Shown here: piece after piece, positions 55,763 to 63,964 of the stretch
How the letters are laid out: each line of letters opens with the position of its first letter
Numbering within the stretch: position 1 is the first letter of the stretch
Origin: Actinomycetaceae bacterium
Lineage (GTDB): Bacteria; Actinomycetota; Actinomycetes; Actinomycetales; Actinomycetaceae
Reading direction: 5' to 3'
Length of the DNA stretch: 64,000 bases
Assembly: GCA_028724905.1 (NCBI GenBank)
Contig: JAQYTG010000001.1
Coordinates: 33,590-97,589 of the forward strand
Notes under the pieces: generated by a model
What the model was told of the DNA's origin: nothing
What the model saw: only the letters and a program-made list of their open reading frames with translations
Database searches by the model: none
Made by a program: the position numbers and the translations under genes

Positions 55763-56431
55763 TTACACGCGGCCTCGTGCGAGTGTGAGCAAACCGCAGC
55801 CGTATCCCTTGGCACGGCCTATCCCGTTGACCAGGCCATAACGCAGTTTATTCGCGTCGACGATCTTCAAGCTTCCGGCAAAACGAGCAGTGACCAAGTG
55901 TATGTGGTACTGCGAATTCCCGTCGGATGCCCGCTTAACGAAGTTAAGAGTCTTGCTCTCTGTGACTTGAAAGCTGGGTTGCTCCGCCGAGCCGAAATCG
56001 ACGCCTAGCGATTCAGCCTTTCCAAACAACCATTTCGTCTGCTCTGGAATGCTGAGATGTGCCACAACCTTGCCACGCCTGCCCCGGCCCCGATTGATCG
56101 CCTTCGTCGGATTAGCTAAGAGCTCGAAGTTCCATTCTTGACCTTCGCCAATTCGATCGAGCAACCGATCGTAGTTGGCAGTTTCCTGCGGACGGGCTTC
56201 CCAGCCTGCTTCATCCACGATGCGCGCAGCGGTCGGTTTTTCCGGGCCAACGATATAAAGGGTGTGCTGATGTCCCCGCTGATCGAGACGCCACAGGATA
56301 CGTTCGTTCTTGACGACGACGTCGCTGGGGAAACTTGCTTGCACCGCAGCATGTAGTGCTTGTGGATTGGTCAGGTATTTTCGCCCTTGGCGGCGTGCCG
56401 GATTGAGTTGCACTCGAGTAAAGGTAGGCAT
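55763..56431 (-). CDS. cas6e: crRNA endonuclease Cas6e (CasE/Cse3)
   Basis: 222-residue Cas6e, which cuts pre-crRNA at the base of the repeat stem and stays bound to it. The probable catalytic His27 lies in NPQALHAAV, and the C-terminal Gly-rich loop IGRAKGYGCGLLTLAR is intact. Its start overlaps the cas5e stop by one base. It should also process the repeat-like hairpins of the RNA encoded between cas3 and cse1, which keep the same stem and handle. Confidence 0.95.
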   Translation of the reverse strand: MPTFTRVQLNPARRQGRKYLTNPQALHAAVQASFPSDVVVKNERILWRLDQRGHQHTLYIVGPEKPTAARIVDEAGWEARPQETANYDRLLDRIGEGQEWNFELLANPTKAINRGRGRRGKVVAHLSIPEQTKWLFGKAESLGVDFGSAEQPSFQVTESKTLNFVKRASDGNSQYHIHLVTARFAGSLKIVDANKLRYGLVNGIGRAKGYGCGLLTLARGRV

Positions 56432-57135
56432 CAGGAAATCACCTCATCGAAGAACGGATCGCGGTTCATACTTTCTCCATTCTGGATAGTTTTCGAACCA
56501 GCGAAGACCACCGTGCGCCAGTCATACTCTCGGCGTCGTTGAGCGAACGAAACGGGAACATCTTGCCTCGCGACGCCGATTTCACCCGGTTTGCCGTCAC
56601 GGTAGATAGGCAGTTCCACCTGCCGAGCAGATTCTTTCTTGTATGCGGCGGTTGCGTGCCAGACGTCGTGCTCAAGCAGGGCCTCGACTACCGGGTCATC
56701 AATAATTCCAAGGTCGAGCCGCGCTGGTGCTGGGCATGATCGACGGCCGAGGAATAGCGGATACACCGGTTCACGCAGGGCGCGCTGAAACCCTTCCAGC
56801 TCACTCCGATCTTCGCTACCAACCGCGGCTACGAAAGCCGCGTCTGCTAAGAAATATCGAGTCACTAATGTGGCGGGATCATTCGGATTGTTCTGCCAGG
56901 GCTGAGCCGTCTGGTAGTCGCGCAATAACGTACCTGGCTGGTCGACCCGCACCGCGAAATCAAGCCGACCGAGATCATCTAACGGAGCGGTCCGCTCTCG
57001 ACCAAGCGCAGAAGCTAACAGACCAATCACACCGGATTTGCTCGGCGTGGAACCTGTTGCCCTAGTCTTGTATCGGGACTCGTCACCCCACGATTGCATA
57101 GGCCCTTTGAGGAGTAAGAGTAGAGAATACTGCAT
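56431..57135 (-). CDS. cas5e: Cascade subunit Cas5e (CasD)
   Basis: 234-residue Cas5e. The N-terminal QYSLLLLLKGPMQSWGDESRYKTRATGSTPSKSG region, which grips the crRNA 5' handle, is conserved, as is LFLGRRSCPAP. It lies between cas7e (three bases upstream) and cas6e. Confidence 0.95.
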   Translation of the reverse strand: MQYSLLLLLKGPMQSWGDESRYKTRATGSTPSKSGVIGLLASALGRERTAPLDDLGRLDFAVRVDQPGTLLRDYQTAQPWQNNPNDPATLVTRYFLADAAFVAAVGSEDRSELEGFQRALREPVYPLFLGRRSCPAPARLDLGIIDDPVVEALLEHDVWHATAAYKKESARQVELPIYRDGKPGEIGVARQDVPVSFAQRRREYDWRTVVFAGSKTIQNGESMNRDPFFDEVIS

Positions 57136-57138
57136 TCG

Positions 57139-58281
57139 CTATTCCGCCTTAGCTGCAGCAAGAACCTCGCCAACCTTCTCGGAGAGCTCCTTGAATGTCA
57201 CGTTTTCCGCGAGCCCGGAGAACGGCTCACCCAATCCACCCGTTGCGAGAACGTAGGCGGCAAGAGGTTTCATGCCATACGTTTCTTCGATGTCGCGAGC
57301 TTCCTGAGCGAGAGCTTCGGCTGCAGCGCGACGGCGGGTGGAGTCTTCCCGTTCCACCGGATCTTCAAAGGCGTTAACGAGCGAGACGGATCTTGTGTTC
57401 CGGACCGCGATGTAGACGAGTTCGGGAAGCGTATTGTTCGCAAACGTATTCTGTTTGCCGGTGGGCATGGACTCCACAAACGCCTTCACGAAAAGAATTG
57501 CCGCCTTGTTCGCCATATCCGCATTTCCAAGATTTGTTGCAAGGCCTTCAACGTTGACCGTGGCAAACCGGTACAGGGTTGACGACATCATCTGGGTGGT
57601 GCCAATCATCCCCGCCCCGATCTCCTCGGCGTCTTCGAGGACGTCGTCGACCGCCGTGTAGTAGTCAAACTCCGGTTCTGACTCATGGACGCCGATAGCA
57701 TGCGCAACTTGCACCGAGGCGTCGACATTGAAGGCGGGCACATCGGCCAGCATCCGACCAAACATCGCCATATCGATAGAATGTTTAGTGTCAAGAATGT
57801 CTGTAGCCTCTGCTTTAGTGATCTTTCCACCATCAGCGTCAACGATTGCCTGAGCTGCTCGTTCAATCTGATGTGGGCTCAAGTACAAGAGCGCAGCCGT
57901 TGTGGGATAGGGCGACTGTTGCACAGAGTCCTCGCCATCTTTCGAAACCTTGGGCTCAACTAGTTTGATCCCCTGCTTCGAACCGGGAGCCTTAAAAAGA
58001 TCGCGCACACCCTCAATGGCCTTTTCCAGCCCAAACTCTGGCGAAAGTTCGATGACCCTTTTCGCGATAACCTCAGGAATATTCCGCGAACGCACGCCGA
58101 CAGCCTCCGAACCTATTTCATTCTCGAAATACCGCCTAATCGCCCGCTTCCAGGCCTGAGATGAGACCCGCTGGCGCGGAACTCCACCAAAAATGGCGGA
58201 CTTAGGTGCTCCGGTGTCGTCACGGTTGATGAGGCTCGGTGGCACTGTCTGTAGCGCGTGAACATCAATCACGAGTGTCAT
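57139..58281 (-). CDS. cas7e: Cascade backbone subunit Cas7e (CasC)
   Basis: 380-residue Cas7e, six copies of which normally form the Cascade backbone along the crRNA. Typical segments are the start TLVIDVHALQTVPPSLINRDD, GVPRQRVSSQAWKRAIR and the central ADMANKAAILFVKAFVESMP. AGGAG lies six bases before the ATG. Full length. Confidence 0.96.
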   Translation of the reverse strand: MTLVIDVHALQTVPPSLINRDDTGAPKSAIFGGVPRQRVSSQAWKRAIRRYFENEIGSEAVGVRSRNIPEVIAKRVIELSPEFGLEKAIEGVRDLFKAPGSKQGIKLVEPKVSKDGEDSVQQSPYPTTAALLYLSPHQIERAAQAIVDADGGKITKAEATDILDTKHSIDMAMFGRMLADVPAFNVDASVQVAHAIGVHESEPEFDYYTAVDDVLEDAEEIGAGMIGTTQMMSSTLYRFATVNVEGLATNLGNADMANKAAILFVKAFVESMPTGKQNTFANNTLPELVYIAVRNTRSVSLVNAFEDPVEREDSTRRRAAAEALAQEARDIEETYGMKPLAAYVLATGGLGEPFSGLAENVTFKELSEKVGEVLAAAKAE

Positions 58282-58304
58282 TGTTATCTCCTATAGGTTG
58301 TTGG

Positions 58305-58964
58305 TTAATTGGATTGTTTTTGGTCAGGTGTCGGTGTTGCGGAATAACTTCCACGGACAAAGTCTCTTCCCCAGCGAAGTTGGACGCCGGCTCGTTTCTT
58401 CGGATTTGCCAACGTGCGAAGATCCACTGCAAGCCGACCGTAATCGAAGCCAATATCCTGCGCTCGCATCAAGGTAATGAGCGAGCGGATGTGAACAAGG
58501 CGTGCACGCTCGCTTCCAGCGAGCAACATAGCATCGATACGTGGCTTGATTGAACCTGAAGATCCCTCTAGCTTTCGGTACAGATTGCCGCAAGCTTGCG
58601 CGAAACTCACACCATTCAGATGAACTTCCTGCGAGGCTGACTGCATGTGGATTGCGAATAGCGTCAACGCAATGTACGCCGCGTGCTCAGATGGTGACGG
58701 CTCGTCACCACGGCCTGCAAGCTTTTCACCAAATTCACCCTCCATCACGAAGAGTGCCTGGGCAAGAGCCAGTGGATTATTCGATATATCGAGACTGGCG
58801 TAACGACGCAACTGCGCAAGGTCAGCGCGAGCCTTGTGATGCTCCGGGGAGCTTGAGTCCGCAAGATACCCGCTCTGAAGCCTTTTGCATGTCACGTGAA
58901 CCGCGTATCTCAAATGGTTTTTCTCGGGCGCCACGTTAGCGCCGTCGCTAAGTACTTGCGTCAT
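58305..58964 (-). CDS. cse2: Cascade small subunit Cse2 (CasB)
   Basis: 219-residue all-helical Cse2, present as a dimer in Cascade. It shows the family segments ARADLAQLRRYASL and a C-terminal LAVDLRTLANPKKRAGVQLRWGRDF. Its start overlaps the cse1 stop by four bases (ATGA). Confidence 0.93.
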   Translation of the reverse strand: MTQVLSDGANVAPEKNHLRYAVHVTCKRLQSGYLADSSSPEHHKARADLAQLRRYASLDISNNPLALAQALFVMEGEFGEKLAGRGDEPSPSEHAAYIALTLFAIHMQSASQEVHLNGVSFAQACGNLYRKLEGSSGSIKPRIDAMLLAGSERARLVHIRSLITLMRAQDIGFDYGRLAVDLRTLANPKKRAGVQLRWGRDFVRGSYSATPTPDQKQSN

Positions 58965-60658
58965 GACGCATTCTCCTTCATATCGTCCTGATTAGCTTTT
59001 CCCTTATCGCTATGCGTTCGAGGGAGGGTCTTGTCCAGCGCCCACTGCAGGCGCTGGTAATAGTGGTAGGCGGAGACGACACGGCCTTTCGACTCCTCCG
59101 ATTGATCAAGAACTCGGCCAACAAAGGCTCGAGGTCCCGCACCACGCAGAGCAATCTTCGCCTGAACATCGATCGCGTCACGTACGACCTTCTGCCAATT
59201 GGTCACCCGCTCATCGAGCTCCTCGTTAGGCTCGCTCGCCTGCTCCGCGGTGAGCTCAGCTAGTTCCCGAAGCCAGGTATTGAATCGAGGTTCTAGCGCG
59301 GCAAGTACCCGATCCGTAGCCGCTACCCCGAATTGGTAGTCGCCACCGGCAGCCAATCCCAAGTTACCTACGAACTGCCCGAGTGCTACCGCGGCCTTCG
59401 TGGTAACGGCGGCAGCTTCGCGCACTTGAATTCTCAAGTCCTCTGACCCTTCCATCAACACAATCACCGGCATACTCATCTGGGCCGCGTAAGTCGTAGC
59501 AACCGATGACGCCTGGGGGCCATACTCGATGGAAACGAGCTCGAGATTCAACACAGGCGGAACGCCGTCCACCTCCTGCGCAAGTAATGCGAGGCTGTCG
59601 AAAATCTTCGGACGCTTCGGGGCCTTGTCCTTTCCGCTGTATCCGCCGTCCGTCTCAGCGACGACCAGTGCGTCAAAAGCTTTCCACATCGTCCGGTCGA
59701 CGTCGTATGGGCGCGGATAGTAAACGTCCTTACCCTTCTTGGATTTGTTCGCCGAGTATCTGTACGGTGTCATTGGGTCGCCAAAAACGTTCGCCCCGGC
59801 ATCTGGGATACCATCTCCGTTCGACACGACGACGCCGCACACCCGGCCGTCTTCAACATGCAGGCGCACCCGGCGTGATTGCCACGTCGCCAGATCTGCC
59901 GCACCTTGCGGGAAGGGGGGCTCCCCAACGGTTAATCGCTCATCTGGCCCATCGGGATGTCGCTCCCACACGGGCCGATCCTCGACGCTGAGAATTGCTT
60001 CTTTGGGGGTATTGAGAATGAGGGTGTCTAGGAGATTCTCACCGACGACGAGCGTTCCGCCTGTCATCCCAGACCAGCCCATTCCGATCGGGTAACCCTT
60101 ACCTCCCTTGACACGTGAATCCCCAACGGCCCCGGATTTAATTCCTGAATAGTCATACGCCTGTACGTACACGAGCCAACGGGCAGCTTCGGCCATGCTC
60201 AGCGAGTCACGTTCAACGCCTGCCCTCATAGAGAAGTAAGGATCTTGCGACTCTGGGACGATGGTCGACACGTGCTTGACCTCGCCCGAACTCACATGAA
60301 GATCCGCGACCTGCATGAAAGGACGCTCGGCATCCACAAGGTCGAAGCGATCCTCATAATTCTTCAGGTAGCTAAGAACCGCTTCGTCCCTACCGGAATT
60401 TTGAAGATGCTCGCGTAGACCCTCGAACCACTCGGCGTGGTTGAATGCTTCGCCCGGATCTACCTCGGTGTCGGGATGATGCGCCCGCCAGAAGATCGCA
60501 AGCAGTAAGCGCGTCACCGCGTAGTTCTGGGCGGGAGAGTCGCCTTGAATAAAAGAAATCTCATTTGAGCCGTCGAACACGTCGCGGATACCAACCATAA
60601 CTTGGTTCCCCTCGGCGTCGACGGCCTTAATCCAAGGTTCGTCGAGTAGTGAAAACAT
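58961..60658 (-). CDS. cse1: Cascade large subunit Cas8e (Cse1/CasA)
   Basis: 565-residue Cas8e that recognises the PAM and recruits Cas3. It begins FSLLDEPWIKAVDAEG, typical for the family, and has the central segment WSGMTGGTLVVGENLLDTLI and a helical C-terminal bundle. A strong AAAGGAGG lies just before the ATG. Its promoter (TATAAT at 60719-60724) is separate from cas3 and overlaps a site matching the seed of the crRNA-like RNA encoded on the opposite strand, so Cascade probably represses its own synthesis. Confidence 0.96.
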   Translation of the reverse strand: MFSLLDEPWIKAVDAEGNQVMVGIRDVFDGSNEISFIQGDSPAQNYAVTRLLLAIFWRAHHPDTEVDPGEAFNHAEWFEGLREHLQNSGRDEAVLSYLKNYEDRFDLVDAERPFMQVADLHVSSGEVKHVSTIVPESQDPYFSMRAGVERDSLSMAEAARWLVYVQAYDYSGIKSGAVGDSRVKGGKGYPIGMGWSGMTGGTLVVGENLLDTLILNTPKEAILSVEDRPVWERHPDGPDERLTVGEPPFPQGAADLATWQSRRVRLHVEDGRVCGVVVSNGDGIPDAGANVFGDPMTPYRYSANKSKKGKDVYYPRPYDVDRTMWKAFDALVVAETDGGYSGKDKAPKRPKIFDSLALLAQEVDGVPPVLNLELVSIEYGPQASSVATTYAAQMSMPVIVLMEGSEDLRIQVREAAAVTTKAAVALGQFVGNLGLAAGGDYQFGVAATDRVLAALEPRFNTWLRELAELTAEQASEPNEELDERVTNWQKVVRDAIDVQAKIALRGAGPRAFVGRVLDQSEESKGRVVSAYHYYQRLQWALDKTLPRTHSDKGKANQDDMKENAS

Positions 60659-60684
60659 CAGACCTCCTTTCAGTTACAGAGATG

Positions 60685-60717
60685 GTTTCTGTTTACAACG
60701 ATATTAGCATTTATTTA
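60685..60717 (+). promoter_or_regulatory. Protospacer-like Cascade target in the cse1 promoter
   Basis: GTTTCTGT at 60685-60692 equals the first eight spacer positions of the crRNA-like RNA. It is preceded by ATG (60682-60684), a functional type I-E PAM in E. coli. Beyond position 8 the match is poor, as expected for binding without Cas3 cleavage. The 33-nt footprint reaches the cse1 -10 box. Confidence 0.75.
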
Positions 60718-60718
60718 A

Positions 60719-60724
60719 ATTATA
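60719..60724 (-). promoter_or_regulatory. -10 box of the cse1 operon
   Basis: Consensus TATAAT on the minus strand, about 60 bases upstream of the cse1 ATG. The -35 region is weak and overlaps a palindrome. Confidence 0.6.
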
Positions 60725-60745
60725 GAAAGTTGATTTTAATCTTTC

Positions 60746-60759
60746 TGTTCTCGAGAACA
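60746..60759. promoter_or_regulatory. 14-bp perfect palindrome between divergent promoters
   Basis: TGTTCTCGAGAACA lies at the -35 region of the cse1 promoter and upstream of the promoter for the crRNA-like RNA. Related half-sites TTCTCG/CGAGAA occur upstream of cas3 at 63888-63902. Confidence 0.5.
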
Positions 60760-60777
60760 CTCTTGCATCCCTCCGCC

Positions 60778-60805
60778 TTCGACTTAAGCCAGCGAAAGCT
60801 ATATA
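60778..60805 (+). promoter_or_regulatory. Promoter of the crRNA-like RNA
   Basis: -35 TTCGAC (60778-60783), 16-bp spacer and -10 TATATA (60800-60805) on the plus strand would start transcription near 60812, just before the first repeat-like hairpin. Confidence 0.55.
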
Positions 60806-60811
60806 GTTGAT

Positions 60812-60907
60812 CCCGTTAATTCCCTGCTCTTGCAGGGATGAGCCGTTTCTGTAATTCAAATACAATTTGATTGGCTCCACCTCCCCGCGTGGCGGGGCTT
60901 TCCTTTC
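60812..60907 (+). ncRNA. crRNA-like regulatory RNA (CreR/CreA-type), repeat-spacer-repeat
   Basis: Repeat-like hairpin 1 (60815-60844) has stem CCCTGC/GCAGGG, a 4-nt loop and the exact handle ATGAGCC. Against the array stem CCCCGC/GCGGGG one C-G pair is changed to T-A on both sides, a compensatory change. A spacer-like stretch follows at 60845-60877, exactly 33 nt. Repeat-like hairpin 2 has the array stem CCCCGC/GCGGGG at 60883-60888 and 60892-60897, and a T-rich end that may also terminate transcription. It is encoded opposite to cas3 and cse1, between them. Processing by Cas6e and loading into Cascade is inferred. Confidence 0.8.
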
Positions 60908-60954
60908 TATGCACGCCATGCATGGCATCTTGCCCTTCAACTCGGCGTGTCATG

Positions 60955-63810
60955 TCATGATTCCTCGTCCGTTGTGCGTTCAGCGGACGAGGCCGCTTCT
61001 TTATCAGTCACAACTAGACCCACTTCCTTGTCGTAACTCAGGTCAAACCTTCCCACGTGCGCCTGACCAGACCGATCAAAGCGAAGAGCTACCTGGCCAC
61101 GAAGCAAAGCTGAGATAGACCATTCCACCGGCGTCTGCGCTTCAAGCTCACTCATGACCGCATTGAAATCCCCCTCCCATTTCGTCATTCGGACTGGGAG
61201 CCTGAGCGAACTGCCAGCAAGTTTGATTGCCTGCTGATAGGTAGGTTCGACGCCTTTGAGGACTTCGGACCCGTCGTCATCGTTTCCGAATGCGCGGTAA
61301 CCATAAGCCGTGTCCTGCACGGCAATTACCTCCACGCTGAACTCTGTATCGCGCACCTGAGCAGAACCGGCCTCTTCACCGCCCAAACCGCGGGAATCAT
61401 CGTGGGTGATGTTGAATAGATCGTGTAGCTCCGACGCTCCGGCCAAACAGGGGAAAAGAAATGTTTTGGCTCTCCCTACCGATAGACCCCTTTTCTTCGC
61501 ATCCTCGTTCACAGCCACGTCCCACCGCTCCTGCCAGCCCTCGGGTAGGTGCGGCTGGGCATCATAAACTCTGCGTACCAGCTCTGGGACGTCCGACGGC
61601 CGCCGAATCGCTTCCGGTAAATGAGCCATAGTTGAAAGGAGTATCGCTTCCCCGTAGATAAACTGGGTTCCCGAATCAAACCTCGGCACAGTATCGTCGT
61701 CGTAAACCCCACGAACAAAAACCATCGGTTCCCGGAGTTTCACGGGACGATCACCCAGGGGGCGTTCGTGGCGATGAATACGGCCAGCACGCTGAATAAT
61801 CAGATCTATCGGAGCAATATCAGTAATCAGCACATCAGCATCGATGTCCAGACTCTGTTCCGCCACCTGAGTGGCCACGATAATCTGCCGCCACGGCCGG
61901 CCCGCTCCCCGCCGGGCACGCGGACCAAGCCGCTCCCGCAATGCATCTTCCTTCGCGCTGCGATCAGACGCAATAAAAGCGGCGTGGTGCAATTCAACCT
62001 CGCCCGGAAAAACAGCAGAGAGTTCTCGATACGCCTCTTGCGCTCGCCGAATTGTGTTGCAGATGACGAGCGCGACCCCGCCGTCGTCGAGAAGCTCGCC
62101 GAGCGTTTGGCGAAGCACGCCTAGGTCATCACCAATCCGATGGACGGCGATCTGTGCGTCGTCCGGCCGCGGTGGGGTCGGGATTGCCCGTACCCCATTG
62201 GCATCAACCACGCTCACGAGTGGGTATGAACTGACGTCCAGCACCTGCGAAGCAGCTTGCGATTCACTCATGACAGCTGAGCCATAAGCTGCCGCCAGCT
62301 TTTTCCGCTGGGCTGGTGGAAGGGTCGCGGACATCAGAATCACGCTCATGCCATAGCGAGCGCACCACTGCAACACCCGGTATAGGTATTGGGACATGTA
62401 GGCGTCATAAGCATGGACTTCATCTATGAGAATCACTTTGCCAGCCAACGCCACGTGCCGAAGCATGGAGAAGCGCACCTTGAGAGCCATCATCAGTACT
62501 TGATCGACTGTGCCCACCACGAAATCAGAAAGCAACCCTTTGCGAGAACCCGATAGCCACTGGTTTGCGACGAGCCCGCCCATGTTTTCTTCGCTATCAG
62601 AGCCCCGCGTTAACGACGCCGCATTTTCTTTCGTTGTGCCGAACCGTAGCCGCTGGAATTGCTCAGAAAGCCGATTCTTAGAATGCGCAAGATACATGGA
62701 CGCCACACTGCCGCCGCGCGAGGAATGCCTCGCCCAGTCCACAACACGCTCAAACAGCCCATTCGCGGTGGCCATGGTTGGAGCCGCAACGTATACGCCC
62801 TGAGCACCCGAATTCTGCCCGAGGACGTGAGCCGCAGCCAGACCGGCCTCAGTTTTGCCTTCACCCGTTGGAGCTTCAATGATCATCAACATTGGGCCCT
62901 TGGCTGATTGAGCAGTCTCAACAGCAACGGCCTGAATCGGACGCACCTGTACCGAATCATCCCAAGCAAATGTGCGATTGAAAAGCTCTTGCACGCTGGC
63001 AGGAGGATCAACTGGTGTCCAGGGCAATGGGAGATTAATGGCCTCCATACCCGCCGCTACTCGCTCAGACTGCGGTGCGATCGCTCCGTAAGGGAACGCA
63101 TTCTCATTCGATGCTATCCAATCTGCCATGATTAGAAGTCCCACCATAAGCTGAGGGGCACCCGCTACTGGTTTCTTCTTCAGTTTGCCAAGAACTCCAC
63201 TGATCCCGGTAAGACCCGTCATTGACTCGATAAGCTCCGCGGCGACGTCGTCGAAACGGCACTCGCGCCCCTCAAGTTCTTTAATTTTTCTCTCGAGCAA
63301 AACCGGGTCTGACGTGAACCCATGATGAGCATCCACAACCGAGATCAGTGAGGAAACAATCGGCTTCTTTAGTCCGTTGGCTAGTAGCCAACGCCTCAGG
63401 AATACCGCAGAAGCTAACCCGTGGGGAAACTTGATATCCGGTCCCTCTCCTCGTGGCCAATCAAGTGAAAGCCCGGCCTCTTCAATCGAGCGAAGTAGAT
63501 AATACGAATCTGGACGCCGCTCAACTATGCGTTGAAAGGAGACAGACGCCTTACCGACGTCGTGAACCCCGGCAAAGAAAATATAAAGCTGCCGCACATC
63601 CTGTTCGTCGAGTTTCCAGATCGCAACCAGGGTCCGCTTCAACGAATCTGAGACCCAGTTGTCCCACAGCCACTCCGCCACGCAAGCTGTATCGATGAGG
63701 TGTTGCGGAAGCGGAAGATAGGCATCCTCGCATCCGGACTTTGCCCACAGGGAATGAGCTTGTGGGCTTAGGCTGTTGAGCCAGGTTTCTGCGCGATTTG
63801 CGATGTCCAT
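60955..63810 (-). CDS. cas3: CRISPR-associated nuclease-helicase Cas3
   Basis: 951-residue Cas3 with an N-terminal HD nuclease domain (His37, HD pair His83-Asp84 in AGVHDVGKAS, later DAHHG) and an SF2 helicase (Walker A APTGEGKT at 313-320, DEVH at 463-466, MSATLPP, QRAGRIHRH). It degrades DNA at Cascade-bound targets. GGAGG lies seven bases before the ATG. It is transcribed ahead of, and apparently separately from, cse1-cas2, with the crRNA-like RNA in the 296-base gap after it. All key residues are present. Confidence 0.96.
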   Translation of the reverse strand: MDIANRAETWLNSLSPQAHSLWAKSGCEDAYLPLPQHLIDTACVAEWLWDNWVSDSLKRTLVAIWKLDEQDVRQLYIFFAGVHDVGKASVSFQRIVERRPDSYYLLRSIEEAGLSLDWPRGEGPDIKFPHGLASAVFLRRWLLANGLKKPIVSSLISVVDAHHGFTSDPVLLERKIKELEGRECRFDDVAAELIESMTGLTGISGVLGKLKKKPVAGAPQLMVGLLIMADWIASNENAFPYGAIAPQSERVAAGMEAINLPLPWTPVDPPASVQELFNRTFAWDDSVQVRPIQAVAVETAQSAKGPMLMIIEAPTGEGKTEAGLAAAHVLGQNSGAQGVYVAAPTMATANGLFERVVDWARHSSRGGSVASMYLAHSKNRLSEQFQRLRFGTTKENAASLTRGSDSEENMGGLVANQWLSGSRKGLLSDFVVGTVDQVLMMALKVRFSMLRHVALAGKVILIDEVHAYDAYMSQYLYRVLQWCARYGMSVILMSATLPPAQRKKLAAAYGSAVMSESQAASQVLDVSSYPLVSVVDANGVRAIPTPPRPDDAQIAVHRIGDDLGVLRQTLGELLDDGGVALVICNTIRRAQEAYRELSAVFPGEVELHHAAFIASDRSAKEDALRERLGPRARRGAGRPWRQIIVATQVAEQSLDIDADVLITDIAPIDLIIQRAGRIHRHERPLGDRPVKLREPMVFVRGVYDDDTVPRFDSGTQFIYGEAILLSTMAHLPEAIRRPSDVPELVRRVYDAQPHLPEGWQERWDVAVNEDAKKRGLSVGRAKTFLFPCLAGASELHDLFNITHDDSRGLGGEEAGSAQVRDTEFSVEVIAVQDTAYGYRAFGNDDDGSEVLKGVEPTYQQAIKLAGSSLRLPVRMTKWEGDFNAVMSELEAQTPVEWSISALLRGQVALRFDRSGQAHVGRFDLSYDKEVGLVVTDKEAASSAERTTDEES

Positions 63811-63887
63811 GAGATACCTCCACGACGTCGGTGAAACTAACTCTCAGCATAATTCGGGCCTCCGACATTTTTTGCACGCCTCGTCAC

Positions 63888-63902
63888 CGAGAAGAATTCT
63901 CG
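63888..63902. promoter_or_regulatory. Inverted repeat upstream of cas3
   Basis: CGAGAA-N3-TTCTCG lies about 80 bases upstream of the cas3 start. It uses the same half-site as the palindrome in front of cse1. Confidence 0.4.
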
Positions 63903-63964
63903 CCGTCCCTGTCCTGGTGTACGTTTTGGGACAACCCCCACACACCGCCACCGCCGAGTCACTC

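Noticed and set aside
60704..60940. 78-residue minus-strand open frame between cas3 and cse1
   Set aside because: It runs through the crRNA-like hairpins and the cse1 promoter; no protein features.
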